From: Debaryomyces hansenii CBS767
Taxonomy: Eukaryota; Ascomycota; Pichiomycetes; Serinales; Debaryomycetaceae
Length of the DNA: 64,000 nucleotides
Assembly (NCBI RefSeq): GCF_000006445.2
Contig: NC_006045.2
Span: 1,426,001 to 1,490,000, forward strand
Reading direction: 5' to 3'
Below are positions 9,855-20,008 of this stretch, piece after piece (within the stretch, counting starts at the first letter, position 1; the number at the start of each line of letters is the position of its first letter). Made by a program: the position numbers and the translations under genes. Below the pieces are notes generated by a model. That model was not told the origin of the DNA. It saw nothing but the letters and a program-made list of their open reading frames with translations, and did not search any database.

Positions 9855-10805
9855 TATTTGGAGCTCATTTGTGGAAGAACCGCCATATGCTGGCGTTGTT
9901 GGCGTCTGGGCCAATGTACGAAGTGGTATTTGCATTGTGGTGTATATGCGTGGGTATTGTCGAGTGGAATGGACGTTAGCGGACTGAGGTTGATGAAAAT
10001 ATTGAATAAAAATGGGATATTGGTAGAGCTGGATGTTAGGTGGGGAGTGTACGGTCTTCGTATAGAGAACATACATAGAAGTCAATATTTGTAAGAGTTA
10101 TTGTAAGAAACGTTAGTACATTTAAGTATTACGGCAGAGTAGAATGGTGCATCGTGCCAGTAGATTGGTTAAGCTGGTAGGTTGAAAAGCTGATAGGTCA
10201 ATAGACTAATACATAGACATTAACACCGGGGAATGAGCAGAATGATCAGACTCGATTGGAGACGTCGCAACAATTGGAGAATCGAATTTGAGCGTTTGAA
10301 TTGTAAGCGAGTGGGATCAGATCGACTCTGTACTTCGAGAAATCCATACACATACTTCGCGAGTCGTATGGACCTGCCTAAACAGCTATTTGCACCCTAA
10401 TAAGATACCAATGAATAAATACCTATGAATGAAGTGATAACGGTTCATGTGTTTTTAGATCAAGTATGAGTTGTAACATAGGCTTGATTAGTTGTTTTTC
10501 TGGTGCTAACCTCAATGACGCTTCATCGATGTAGTTCAAAATTTATGGAGTTCAGAAAATAAGTTTGATATGTCATATTGGTCGTATGCATTTCGAACGT
10601 AGTCAATTACGGACTAAAATACTACTATGTGAACGGCTGCTAGTAACGTTCTCTATATCATTTGCCATATTGTAGCTTTTCCATATTGTCGCTCGCAGAG
10701 GATCACAGGATTATATTTTAACAACTTAGCTACCATCCAGATACCAGGAAACACTGTATACCATGATAATATTTCAATAATGCCATACACAATATATTGA
10801 GAACT

Positions 10806-11002
10806 ATGTCAAAGAAACATTCTACAACCTACCTTTCTACAGGTAAGATGAGCATATTTTCACCCATCTTATAACAGCAGAACTGAAATTGATTCAAAAC
10901 CAGTCGCTTGAAAACTCTATTCGATACATCCTACAAGATCCCAAATACTCCAAAGAAATAATCCCAGAGGCCCCAAAGAAAATAGATTACGTTGACCACT
11001 AG
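10806..11002 (+). CDS. Possible unannotated micro-gene, split or frameshifted
   Basis: An ATG at 10806 opens MSKKHSTTYLST. A second frame, open from 10847 to the TAG at 11000-11002, encodes a helical, protein-like stretch: EHIFTHLITAE, then QNQSLENSIRYILQDPKYSK and EIIPEAPKKIDYVDH. The two frames differ by one base. They could be joined by a GTAAGA...AACAG removal at 10843-10877, which is in phase, but 35 nt is too short for a normal yeast intron. A one-base deletion or a frameshift could also explain the break. I recognise no family. It lies 280 bp upstream of TBF1, so it could also be untranslated leader that looks coding by chance. Confidence 0.3.
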
Positions 11003-11284
11003 TAAATACCCATATTTTGATAATTTTATGGTAAATATGGCTCCAATCAACCAAAAACAACGGGAAAACTTATAGATAGCCACTTGCAATACCGTGACCT
11101 TACGTCCATCAAGCCAAAGTATATATTAATGTAGTATATAGACGGTTCTCTCTGTTCATCAAAACTTGCAAATTCTCACGGGTTGTTCTGCATACCAGAA
11201 TGCTCTGCTATAGAAAAAAAATCAAATTATAAACAAGCCTGATAGTCAAGCATAGATAAACGCATATAACGTATTTAATATACT

Positions 11285-13732
11285 ATGAGTGTCAATATTA
11301 AAGGCGAAAATAATGAAAGCCATCCGTCGGAGCTACATGATGGTAATAATGAAGGTCATAACTTTAATAATGATGATATACCCGAGCCTCAAAGTCAGAG
11401 TAATCAACAAGCTCATGATGACCAAGTTGATATAAATATGGATGAGATTGATAAAGTGATATCTGAGTCTATTACCCATGGAAATGAACAAGCTGAATAT
11501 CAACAATCGTACATTGATAGCAACGATAGCTCAAAACGAGAACTTGATGAGCCTGCTGATAGTAACGCGGAGGATAACACTAAGCGTCAAAGGATAGACG
11601 AATATGGGGCCAATTCTAGTAAAGATAACTATACAAATAATGCTTCCGGAGAAGAGGAAAAACAAACAAGTAGTTCTGGGAATGAAACCGGGTCAAATGA
11701 GAGTAATGAAATTCCGCAACAAGGATCTGATGGCTCAGACAGTTCAAAAGCACAACAGCAAGAAAAAGAAGGTCAGGATATGACGAAGGGGATCCATGAG
11801 AAAGAGAGAGAGGATTCTGGAAAAAATGAAGGCGAGATCCAAGCCAATCGTGAAGATAAAGATAACCACGAAGAAGTTGGTCAACTGGGTGAACAAGAGG
11901 CCCTGACACAAGAAGCAGGGCAAGATAAGAACGAGCAAAATAATGAATTGGAATTGGAGTTCGAAAAGGCTATTGAGGATCACCACCAACAAATGTCTCA
12001 ATCTCCTGAGCCGACTAACCAAGGTGAGGGCGTAATAAACGAAAAGAGAGATTTACAGATGATTGCAAACGAATTAGAAAAGGCAACCGAGTCCAATAAG
12101 GATGCGACTAAGGAGAAAGAAACGGATGAAAGTCTCCAAACAAAAGTATTTCATGGGGGAATAAACGTTCCTGCTAATTCTGAATTACTAAATACTAACA
12201 CAGCGTATGCTGCGTACAACGCGTTATCAAGCCAATTACCACCACTTTCAATTCTAGCAAATGCTCATTTAGCGGCTTTACCATTACCGATCGTAGCAGC
12301 GGATTACCTCCCACCCAGAATTCAACTATTAATTAATACTTTGCCTACATTGGATAATTTAGCATCGCAGTTGTTGAGAATCGTTGCTCTTGGCCCGTAT
12401 CAGAAAATATTGGACTTGGCGGCTCATCCTGACACCCCTGCAGGGGCAACATTTCGTGATTTGACTTCGTTATTCGAATTCACCAAACGATTATATTCAG
12501 AGGAAGATCCATTTTTGTCGGTGGAACATTTGGCTCCGGGCATGTGGAAAGAAGGCGATAAAACTCCAAGTATTTTCAGAAATAGGGAACAACTGATTGA
12601 ACTGACGTTGAGAAAGGTTAACTTGGCCACTTTCTTGGGAGCAACTCTAGGTACGATAGAGGTTGGGTTTTTCTACTTGAATGAATCGTTTTTGGATATC
12701 TTTTGTCCAGCTAATAACCTCGATCCCACGAATACATTATCCAACATGAGCCCCCATAACATGAGCTTGCAAAGTGGTGTAAATACCATAATCGGCGATA
12801 AAATCGGAAAATTGTTGAAGCCACAAACAGTGTTGTATCTCGATTTAAAGACACAGGCATACATATCAGCTATCGAAGCTGGTGGAAGGTCAAGAGAAGA
12901 TATCTTGGAGGATATCTTGCCGCATAATTTAGAGGACATTTTATTGGAGAGACGCAAAACTAAAATATTGACTCCTACGGAATTTGACTTTATAGACCGT
13001 TGCAAGTCACGAAAAGAGATATTATTGAACTATCCAAGTGACAAGGTACTCAGTGAAGAATATGACTGGTTGTCATTTTTGAAAGAACTCTTTGAATACT
13101 CTGCAAAAAACATGGGCTTTTTAATCTGGGGTAAGAAGGGAAGAGCCACAAAAGAAAAGAACACTAATCCTAAAGAAACCGATGCCTCCAACACGCCCCA
13201 CAGCGACGAGGTCGTGGCAAATGCTTCGTCGCGCGACACCGCCACCACCGCATCTACAAGCCATAATCCTACAACCTACGATTTGAGGAGTCAAGAAATC
13301 AGTGACATAACCAAGGCCCTCTTGCCCTCGGAAATCCAAGAGCAACAAATCCATCTCAGATTGAACCCTGGCTCAAACGTCAAAAGCTTACAGAGACGTC
13401 CATGGACACGAGAAGAAGAAAAGGCTCTCAGACACGCATTAGAGTTGAAGGGACCTCTGTGGTCCAACATCTTGGAATTGTTTGGTGCCGGAGGAAAAAT
13501 ATCCGAAGCCTTAAAAAACAGATCCCAGGTACAACTCAAGGACAAAGCCAGAAACTGGAAGATGTTCTTCCTAAAGTCCGGCCTACCTGTCCCTGCATAC
13601 TTACAGAAGGTTACCGGTGACCTCGAAAGAGATGACAGGCTGAGACAAAACAAAAGGCTAAATAGGAATAGGAAAACGGCTGCTGCACCGGTTCCTACTC
13701 CAATCCAAAATCAGAAGTCCCCCGGTCAGTAG
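11285..13732 (+). CDS. TBF1: Tbf1, telobox Myb-domain DNA-binding factor
   Basis: Tbf1 binds TTAGGG-like sites. In Candida-clade yeasts it drives ribosomal-protein genes, and in Saccharomyces it acts at snoRNA genes and subtelomeres. The 815-residue protein has a long Asn/Glu/Asp-rich disordered N-terminus (about 1-295) and a helical TRFH-like dimerisation region (about 300-570, starting [20 protein letters not shown]). A spacer precedes a C-terminal Myb/telobox domain (about 702-765): [17 protein letters not shown], then [20 protein letters not shown], the VxLKDKxRN signature. Codon 725 (13457-13459) is CTG in [12 protein letters not shown], where the family has Ser, supporting CUG=Ser decoding. 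Confidence 0.92.
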   Translation: MSVNIKGENNESHPSELHDGNNEGHNFNNDDIPEPQSQSNQQAHDDQVDINMDEIDKVISESITHGNEQAEYQQSYIDSNDSSKRELDEPADSNAEDNTKRQRIDEYGANSSKDNYTNNASGEEEKQTSSSGNETGSNESNEIPQQGSDGSDSSKAQQQEKEGQDMTKGIHEKEREDSGKNEGEIQANREDKDNHEEVGQLGEQEALTQEAGQDKNEQNNELELEFEKAIEDHHQQMSQSPEPTNQGEGVINEKRDLQMIANELEKATESNKDATKEKETDESLQTKVFHGGINVPANSELLNTNTAYAAYNALSSQLPPLSILANAHLAALPLPIVAADYLPPRIQLLINTLPTLDNLASQLLRIVALGPYQKILDLAAHPDTPAGATFRDLTSLFEFTKRLYSEEDPFLSVEHLAPGMWKEGDKTPSIFRNREQLIELTLRKVNLATFLGATLGTIEVGFFYLNESFLDIFCPANNLDPTNTLSNMSPHNMSLQSGVNTIIGDKIGKLLKPQTVLYLDLKTQAYISAIEAGGRSREDILEDILPHNLEDILLERRKTKILTPTEFDFIDRCKSRKEILLNYPSDKVLSEEYDWLSFLKELFEYSAKNMGFLIWGKKGRATKEKNTNPKETDASNTPHSDEVVANASSRDTATTASTSHNPTTYDLRSQEISDITKALLPSEIQEQQIHLRLNPGSNVKSLQRRPWTREEEKALRHALELKGPLWSNILELFGAGGKISEALKNRSQVQLKDKARNWKMFFLKSGLPVPAYLQKVTGDLERDDRLRQNKRLNRNRKTAAAPVPTPIQNQKSPGQ

Positions 13733-13778
13733 AACACAGAATAGGAAAAGAATACCTTCAAACCATATTGTGGGACCC

Positions 13779-13785
13779 TGAAACA
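13779..13785 (+). promoter_or_regulatory. Pheromone response element TGAAACA upstream of STE4
   Basis: A perfect TGAAACA (Ste12-type binding core) lies about 410 bp upstream of the STE4 ATG. Confidence 0.5.
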
Positions 13786-13895
13786 TAAAAATCTAAAATT
13801 ACGTGCCACCGCAAGCGTAATCGAGATGAGCACGGTTTTGCTGACGACTTTTGTTTGTATGGGGACTCACTTACTTTAAAGTTAAAAATAATTTC

Positions 13896-13902
13896 TGTTT
13901 CA
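13896..13902 (-). promoter_or_regulatory. Second, inverted pheromone response element upstream of STE4
   Basis: TGTTTCA on the plus strand reads TGAAACA on the minus strand, about 290 bp upstream of the STE4 ATG. Paired PREs favour Ste12 binding. Confidence 0.5.
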
Positions 13903-14191
13903 TGCATCATCCCCTTCCTATTTTGCTTGTTCATGTAGATAAGATGCCCCAATGGGTACGGTTGTTTGGAGGAAAGTTGTGATGAATTCGTCACGAAATG
14001 TGGGACTTTCCTATTTCGTGATGTTATCGTGCCTTCTAATAAGCTATGACAATAATAACGATTTGGGGCTCAGGTACTAATAGAAGTACATTGGAGATCT
14101 AGGACGAAAACTTATATAATTCGTGCATGGGTTTGCTCATGTGTTTGTTTAATTAATTTCATAAATTCAATTGTAATATAGTGATATAGTA

Positions 14192-15418
14192 ATGATAAAA
14201 AGTAATAGTGGCACGTACAAACTAGATATTCAGAAACGGATCGCTAGTGCTAGACAAGAGACACGGACTTTATACTACGAAGTAGAGAACATTCGGAGTC
14301 GAATTCAAGATGCCACACTCTTCAAAGTGGCGAGTGATGTTGAAATGCTCTCCTCGGACAGGTTGAATTTGAAGTTGTACAATACATTACGGGGTCATCA
14401 AAATAAAATTGCCCAAATACGGTGGAATTCGAATTCCAGACATATCTTGTCAGCAAGTCAGGATGGATACATGATTATCTGGGATACAGTTAGTGGGTTT
14501 AAGAAACATGCTATATCGTTAGAGAACCAGTGGGTTTTAGCGTGCGCTATTGCCCCGAATGGAGAAAGTGTTGCATCTGGGGGTTTAGATAATACTTTGA
14601 CAGTGTACAATATAAAACCCCGAAATTACCAGTATGGGGCCCATGATCAGTACCAGACATCCATCCGATCGTTATTCAAGGGGCACAAGGCATATATTTC
14701 TGATTGCGATTATATTAGCAATGAGAAGCTCATCACGGCCAGTGGTGACATGACATGTATTATGTGGGACATAAATAAAGGAGGAAAGGTGAGAGACTTC
14801 GTGGATCATATAGGCGACGTGTTGGTATTAGCCAAATTCTCCGATACCCAAGGTAACCATGAATCGCCGATCTTCGTATCTGGGAGTTCGGATGGGTATG
14901 CCAAAATCTGGGATCTTAGGTGCCAGTTTGCGGTACAAAGTTTTCCAGTTTCCAATAGTGACATTAATTGCATAAAGGTATTTCCAGATAATCATTCGTT
15001 CATGACAGGTTCAGATGATGGGATCATACGGCTTTTTGATATGAGATCTGATTGCGAGTTGAGTAATTATTCATTATCGGCCAATCTTCATAAGCTAGAT
15101 CTCAATAATTTGCGTCCTTCAGTCAGTCGGTCGTATCCAGAAAGTCCGACTGATCAGATTAGCAGAGTTCAATCCACCAACTCCAGCTATGATACTCCTG
15201 GAGTAGTATCACTAGACTTCAGTAGGTCAGGGCGATTGCTATATAGCTGTTACTCTGACTATGGCTGTATCATATGGGACACACTAAAAGGCAACATTGT
15301 TGGTGCCTTAGGAATGGCGGGCCACTTGAATAAGGTTAATCAAGTAAGCTCGAGCCCCGATGGTCTAATCATCTGTACAGCATCGTGGGATCAAACCATA
15401 AAGGTTTGGTCCGTGTAA
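14192..15418 (+). CDS. STE4: Heterotrimeric G-protein beta subunit of the mating pathway
   Basis: Ste4 pairs with the Ste18 gamma subunit and, when released from Gpa1 by pheromone receptors, activates the mating MAP-kinase cascade at the plasma membrane. The 408-residue protein has an N-terminal helix (about residues 10-45, RIASARQETRTLYYEVENIR) that would form the coiled coil with gamma. Seven WD40 blades follow, beginning TLRGHQNKIAQIRWN and including SASQDGYMIIWD, TASGDMTCIMWDI, SGSSDGYAKIWD and TASWDQTIKVWSV. An insertion between blades 5 and 6 (about 305-335, Ser/Pro/Arg-rich) resembles the extra segment of fungal mating beta subunits. Two TGAAACA elements lie upstream. It is convergent with TAF14. 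Confidence 0.9.
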   Translation: MIKSNSGTYKLDIQKRIASARQETRTLYYEVENIRSRIQDATLFKVASDVEMLSSDRLNLKLYNTLRGHQNKIAQIRWNSNSRHILSASQDGYMIIWDTVSGFKKHAISLENQWVLACAIAPNGESVASGGLDNTLTVYNIKPRNYQYGAHDQYQTSIRSLFKGHKAYISDCDYISNEKLITASGDMTCIMWDINKGGKVRDFVDHIGDVLVLAKFSDTQGNHESPIFVSGSSDGYAKIWDLRCQFAVQSFPVSNSDINCIKVFPDNHSFMTGSDDGIIRLFDMRSDCELSNYSLSANLHKLDLNNLRPSVSRSYPESPTDQISRVQSTNSSYDTPGVVSLDFSRSGRLLYSCYSDYGCIIWDTLKGNIVGALGMAGHLNKVNQVSSSPDGLIICTASWDQTIKVWSV

Positions 15419-15573
15419 AGGGAGAACTTCCCGTTATCGTGTAGAAAAGACTAGCATAATGTCAGAAGCGTGTCAAATGCTACCTTTGATAATACATTAC
15501 AGAACAATTTTGCGAGCTATATATAGTATATATTTCAATACAAATTACAAAGACATTTATATAATAATTACAA

Positions 15574-16377
15574 TTATGCATCACCAGTATGATTCTTGAC
15601 GTAGTCCCAGAGACTCTTCAAGAGCGATTCGGGTAAAGTGTATAAATCCATCGTGAATTCACCATTATCGATATCGTTCTTAATATTCATGTCATTAGTT
15701 CTATTGTCAGTAACCATTTGAACTATAACTATCAAATCATCTTCATTCAACTTAGTCAAGCCATTGGCCAATTGCTCCAAGTCGATTTGACCCTTCATTG
15801 GCGTACCATTACCACTAGCACTCTTTTGTTTCTTCAATTTGTTGCTGGAATCGGCATCGTTTTTACGTTTGTTTGTATCCAAGTTATTATTTGCTGGAAC
15901 AGGACCACTTTCTAGTAACAAGCTATTCAAAACTTGTGATCTATTTGTAGGAATGGAAATCGTATGGTCAAGGGTGTACGTTTCTTGTAAGAAATTCAAG
16001 TCATGATTGAACTTTCTTTCGCTTTGTTTTCCCGATAACCCAATAATGTGGACTGTAATTGGGATATCGAATTCACCCCATCCTTGTTCCTCAACCTTGA
16101 ATGGTTGAGTCTTGAGGGTTCTTATTGGGTTGGCAAATGTAGGATGCAATGAATACGTGACTTTGTCCAAAATGTTAGCAGGTATCTCATTACCAGATTG
16201 GTCTAACATTGTGATTTGGACTGACCATTGTCTAATAGGGTAATTCTCTACTGGTGGTAAATCTTTCAAGATATGTTGTTGAGTTGTAATTCTTATAGTT
16301 CTTTTAACCTAAAATCATTATGTTAGTTTAAAACTTCACTTCTATAATTCACTTGTGACTTAACTTACTTCAGACAT
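15574..16377 (-). CDS. TAF14: Taf14, YEATS-domain subunit of TFIID/TFIIF and chromatin complexes (one intron)
   Basis: The gene is join(15574-16308, 16369-16377) on the minus strand: a 9-nt first exon (Met-Ser-Glu), a 60-nt intron with GTAAGT donor, AACTAAC branch point and TTTTAG acceptor, then 244 more codons. The spliced 247-residue protein begins MSEVKRTIRIT and contains the YEATS domain (about 5-130: VENYPIRQWSVQI, SLHPTFANPIRTL, EEQGWGEFDIPI, HDLNFLQETY). An Asn/Lys-rich linker and a C-terminal ET-type helical domain follow. Taf14 reads acylated H3K9 and joins TFIID, TFIIF, SWI/SNF, INO80 and NuA3. The Saccharomyces orthologue also has an intron right after the start. An unspliced open frame has no ATG at the proper N-terminus. 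Confidence 0.93.
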
Positions 16378-16531
16378 ATTACTGTGATTAATTGATTGAC
16401 TATATTAACAAATGTGTGTTTTAATACGAATAGCTATAGCAAAAACAGAAAATTTTACCAGTCCTAATTATCAACTAAACAAATTACACAAAATTATAAA
16501 TGTCTATATATGAAAAATCAACTATCAGAGA

Positions 16532-19054
16532 CTATAACAACACTATAAACGTGAAACAAGGAGCAAGTAGTAAGTAGTAGATGCTTAAGGTGGAAGCACT
16601 GGACTCTTGCTCATTGGATTCGGTCTTTTCCTCTGGTCTTAAGATATGCCATGGCCTTGCAAGAGTTGAGGACATACTTTCAATCGTGGACACCGTTGAA
16701 CTTTCACTGGAGCTTGATTGCTTCAGATAACTAGATATCATCATGGACTTGGGTGTTTCTGTAGACGACAGTAATGTAATGTATATTTTTTCAATTTCGG
16801 TTTCGGTTTCCTCTGAATTTGGTTGGGTTAATGGCTTTGCTTGTCTGGTATTTCCAAGACCCAGTTGACTAGGTGCCGGTTTTAAGGTAAAAACGGGCGA
16901 ATACGACAGTTTCCTTGGATAAGTTCGGGACGATGCTGGAAGAACGGAAGTCAATTCAGGCGAAAGAGAAGCGGTAGTGCTTAATCTACTGCGCTTAGAG
17001 TTGTACGTTGATTTTGGATTGTATGATGAGCCACTGTGATATCTACCAGTGGAATGTGTTGACAGACTTGGTGACGTAGTTAAGGAGGTAGTTAAGGAGG
17101 TACTTGATGGGATGCTTGAGAAACTTGTTGGCCCTTCTTCTGTGGTATATGAACTATATTCTGTAAGGGATATTTTTAGGGTATTTGATTTTGAACTGAC
17201 GGTGGTTGGCTTGACATTGCTTCCCGGTGTCGAATTCATAGGGGTTTCTACATTTGACCTGGCCGTTGTTTGGGCTGAACTTTTGCTGGTTTGATGGATA
17301 TGCTCATATGACTCAGAAGGACTGAAAGTTGGTTCTGCTGGAGGAAATTGCCTCGTTTGATGTTCTTCTGTGTGATGTTCTTCTGTGTGGTGTTCTTCTG
17401 TGTGATGTTCTTCTGTGTGGTGTTCTTCTGTGTGGTGTTCTTCTGTGTGGTGTTCATGCGATGCCTTTTCAGTAGAGGGACTAGTTTGCTTTGGTATGTG
17501 AGATGTGGGTAAGATTCTAAATGAACCTTCACTACCGTGGGTTGAATGCACGATACCTTGCAGTCTAGATGTGCTTCTGAGTTCACTGTGGCTCTTCTTT
17601 GCAGTGTTAGTGTTTGTCAGGATGCTTGGCGAAATAGAGTGCTTTTCAACAGTAGAATATGTCTTCCAATCGGCTTGACTGTCAGTTTTAGACGTTTCCT
17701 TGAATACATCGCTCCAGAATTCGCTTGGCCATTCCTCTGACCAGTTCTCGTCGCTCCAATAGTCAGACCAATTATCTTCTGGCGGAATGGTTGGCTTGTT
17801 TACGTAGCTTGTATTACTGGTCATAGTCTTCTGGCTGGCAGTAGGAGCGTGGTATAAATCCAGGTCGGGCTCCATTGTGACCTTTGTCTCTATGGAAGTC
17901 GTAATCGAGCCTCCGCTACTCTCCCGAGACTTTTCTAAGGCTGTTTTATGATCTTCAGTTTCGGACGGTGGTTTGGTCATAGCTGTGCTGGTAGATGAGT
18001 GATTGATAGTTGAGCTCATAATGTTATGTGGTATCAGACTTGACACCAGCAAATCCTCTGTCTCGGTATGCGACGCAGTCCTTTCTTCATTATCTGCGTA
18101 TTTAGTTTCTTCGGTTGTAAGATGCTCTGACTTTTCAGTGTTTGTGATCAAACCATGGGTACTACCTATGGTGTGATGCTCTGATTTTGCAGTGTTTGTT
18201 ATCACACCATGGCTACTACCTGTAGGTTGGTGCTCTGATTCTGCAGTGTTTGTGTTCAAACCATGGCTACTACCTGTGGTGTGATTCAATGTCTGTGCTT
18301 GTGACGTGGGGGTTTCTGTCTCTGCAACCGTCGTAACTATCTCCTCGCTGCTAGTACTACTAGTCTCGTCTGTAATGGTGTGCTCTGACGCACTCATGTA
18401 TGTACTTAGACTGACATTATGAATGGTTGAGCTGATGTTGTTGTAGCTTGTGCGTATGCTACTATTGTGGTACCCAGTGTTAAAACTGATATTGTGATGT
18501 ACAGAAGTCAGGGTATTATAGTAATGACCACGAGTAGAAGAAATATAAATGCTTGGGAACGTCAGCGACTGAATTCCATGCTCTGATGACATGCTACTGG
18601 TCATTGTCAGAGTTTCTAAGTGTCTAGATTGCGTGATAATAGAACTCATTCTTCCATTTTTATCCGAAGAACCATCATGGCTTCGTCTGCTTGTACTAAA
18701 ATTAGTCCGAAGTACATAATCTGGACTTAATGTGGTAGAGACTACCTTGGGCACTTCAGCATATCTGTCCCACTCGTCACCTTCATACTTGGGGCTTTCT
18801 CCAGGTGTAACAATACTTTTCGGTTCTTTTGATTCACAAGCACATGTGGACAAAGTCAATGTGCTGATACATAGATTTGTGGAGTCTACCAGCTGAGATG
18901 GTAGCATTTCAACCATGCTGGTTTCATTTCCATTAACTTTTCCAATACTACTAGTGGAAATCAATGTTTCGTTCCTATCGAGTGCTTTGGAAATTCCAAT
19001 AACTCCGACCAATAATATCAAGTTACTGAACTTCATATTCTTTACTTTCAACAT
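16532..19054 (-). CDS. Putative GPI-anchored, Ser/Thr-rich cell-wall protein with tandem repeats
   Basis: The 840-residue protein has an N-terminal signal peptide (MKFSNLILLVGVIGISKA, from the second ATG at 19036, the likelier start). The body is very rich in Ser/Thr with many N-glycosylation sequons. A C-terminal hydrophobic tail (STLSIYYLLLAPCFTFIVLL) follows small residues that could be the GPI attachment site. Inside are three 18-residue repeats (TGSSHGxNTNTAxSEHxx, about 260-313), a Trp/acid stretch (DNWSDYWSDENWSEEWPSEF, about 420-450) and six copies of His-His-Thr-Glu-Glu (about 535-565). A short region near residue 48 has CxC cysteines. No catalytic domain is visible. It resembles fungal adhesin or cell-wall proteins in design, but I recognise no named family. 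Confidence 0.65.
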   Translation of the reverse strand: MLKVKNMKFSNLILLVGVIGISKALDRNETLISTSSIGKVNGNETSMVEMLPSQLVDSTNLCISTLTLSTCACESKEPKSIVTPGESPKYEGDEWDRYAEVPKVVSTTLSPDYVLRTNFSTSRRSHDGSSDKNGRMSSIITQSRHLETLTMTSSMSSEHGIQSLTFPSIYISSTRGHYYNTLTSVHHNISFNTGYHNSSIRTSYNNISSTIHNVSLSTYMSASEHTITDETSSTSSEEIVTTVAETETPTSQAQTLNHTTGSSHGLNTNTAESEHQPTGSSHGVITNTAKSEHHTIGSTHGLITNTEKSEHLTTEETKYADNEERTASHTETEDLLVSSLIPHNIMSSTINHSSTSTAMTKPPSETEDHKTALEKSRESSGGSITTSIETKVTMEPDLDLYHAPTASQKTMTSNTSYVNKPTIPPEDNWSDYWSDENWSEEWPSEFWSDVFKETSKTDSQADWKTYSTVEKHSISPSILTNTNTAKKSHSELRSTSRLQGIVHSTHGSEGSFRILPTSHIPKQTSPSTEKASHEHHTEEHHTEEHHTEEHHTEEHHTEEHHTEEHQTRQFPPAEPTFSPSESYEHIHQTSKSSAQTTARSNVETPMNSTPGSNVKPTTVSSKSNTLKISLTEYSSYTTEEGPTSFSSIPSSTSLTTSLTTSPSLSTHSTGRYHSGSSYNPKSTYNSKRSRLSTTASLSPELTSVLPASSRTYPRKLSYSPVFTLKPAPSQLGLGNTRQAKPLTQPNSEETETEIEKIYITLLSSTETPKSMMISSYLKQSSSSESSTVSTIESMSSTLARPWHILRPEEKTESNEQESSASTLSIYYLLLAPCFTFIVLL
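17361..17450 (-). repeat. Six 15-bp tandem repeats coding His-His-Thr-Glu-Glu
   Basis: Six nearly identical 15-bp units (TGTTCTTCTGTGTGR on the plus strand, differing only in the last base) are in frame in the cell-wall protein gene, followed by a degenerate seventh. Near-identity at the DNA level points to recent expansion. Confidence 0.9.
18116..18277 (-). repeat. Three 54-bp tandem repeats (18 residues) in the cell-wall protein gene
   Basis: Units 18224-18277, 18170-18223 and 18116-18169 encode variants of TGSSHGxxTNTxxSEHxx. They differ at several positions, so they are older than the 15-bp array. Confidence 0.85.
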
Positions 19055-20008
19055 TTCGCAGCTATCGGATATTCTAATCTATAGTTTATATCGTTTCGAA
19101 GTCAATGTTATTTGGAATATTAGACAACAAAGAACCATTTCTTTATTTCATAATTAATTTGGGGCTTTTGCCCCAAACTAGGTGTACAATTAGGATTTTG
19201 CCATATAGCTCCACAAAACATCCTATACTTGAGCCGTCTTTTCAACTATTTCTGTGGAACAGCTTAAGTACTTCTCCCAAAAAAAATACTTTAAGTCAAA
19301 CCACAGAAGTATATTTTTTATCGTATATCTACATAGGTCCATTTGGCAGTACTTTATCGTATTTGATATTTCCGTTGATAACATAGCCATATACAGATAG
19401 TTGCAGCCAATAATTTTAGTGATATTCCGAAGACTGCATTCCTGTATATTATCATTTCCGTTACTCGTCCATTATGGCACCACGATGGTGATTCTAGACA
19501 ATAAAAGGAGCCAATTCGTTCGATCGATGAGGAAAGAACCTAATATACATGATATTGCGTTTGCTGCGGCTGTTCATATGACAGGCAGGAGTTTTAAATT
19601 GAAAACAACTACCTCGCTAAGGGTTTTAAATCGTTTCCGACGTTGAACGGAATTAACCGTTTAGTAGCCACGTTAGCCACAGAAATTAGGGCGTATTGTT
19701 TTAATGATTAATGGTTGATTTATTTCATATTTGTTCAGGGCTTTCAATGTCGACTATATTTATAAATATTGGGCGAAGGCAAGTCTAATAACTCGATAAA
19801 GAAATTTTATTGAATTAGGAAGGTAAAGGTTATCGCAATAGATATATTATAGACAGATAAGGTTTACCCTGCAAATACAAGCATAATACTGTAGTCAAGG
19901 CTACTAGATAGGTATTTTTTTGTCTAGAATATTACGTAAAGGAAATCAAAGGACGGCTATTTAAGAGAAGCAGAAAGCAGTATTTTATATTCAACCACAA
20001 CTACTGCC
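19055..20008. other. Divergent promoter of the cell-wall gene and PPS1
   Basis: This 954-bp AT-rich interval separates two divergently transcribed genes. It holds a perfect 8-bp hairpin (19158-19177). Open frames of 81-93 codons at 19105-19646 are low-complexity and I do not accept them as genes. No RNA gene was seen. Confidence 0.55.
19158..19177. repeat. Perfect inverted repeat, 8-bp arms with TTTT loop
   Basis: TTTGGGGC, TTTT, GCCCCAAA: a GC-rich stem in otherwise AT-rich promoter DNA, about 105 bp upstream of the cell-wall protein start. It could form a hairpin in a 5' leader or be a palindromic factor site. Confidence 0.6.

Larger units (their letters stand above)
9645..11284. other. 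Long intergenic region between UGA1 and TBF1
   Basis: This 1.64-kb interval is the divergent promoter region of UGA1 and TBF1. It contains CGG triplets near UGA1 (9784-9854) and a possible small split gene at 10806-11002. Around 9750-10090 several frames on both strands stay open for 60-90 codons, but none resembles a protein and I treat them as chance. The rest looks like AT-rich spacer with no tRNA or repeat that I can see. Confidence 0.5.
13733..14191. other. Intergenic interval, STE4 promoter
   Basis: This 459-bp interval holds the TBF1 3' end and the STE4 promoter with two TGAAACA elements (13779-13785 plus strand, 13896-13902 minus strand). A 78-codon minus-strand open frame here has no protein-like character. 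Confidence 0.6.

Noticed and set aside
9748..10094. Overlapping open frames of 78-91 codons on both strands between UGA1 and TBF1
   Set aside because: Four frames are open over the same DNA with no protein-like pattern, which points to chance in a stop-poor stretch.
10843..10877. 35-nt intron joining the two parts of the possible micro-gene
   Set aside because: GT and AG are present and in phase, but the length is below that of known yeast introns and no branch point fits, so I do not assert splicing.
17248..17586. 112-codon alternative frame with Asn-Thr-Thr-Gln-Lys repeats
   Set aside because: It is a frame-shifted reading of the 15-bp repeat; the GPI-protein frame is far longer and has signal peptide and anchor.
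19105..19646. Two open frames of 93 and 81 codons between the cell-wall gene and PPS1
   Set aside because: They are low-complexity with no domain or codon bias, and lie within a divergent promoter.
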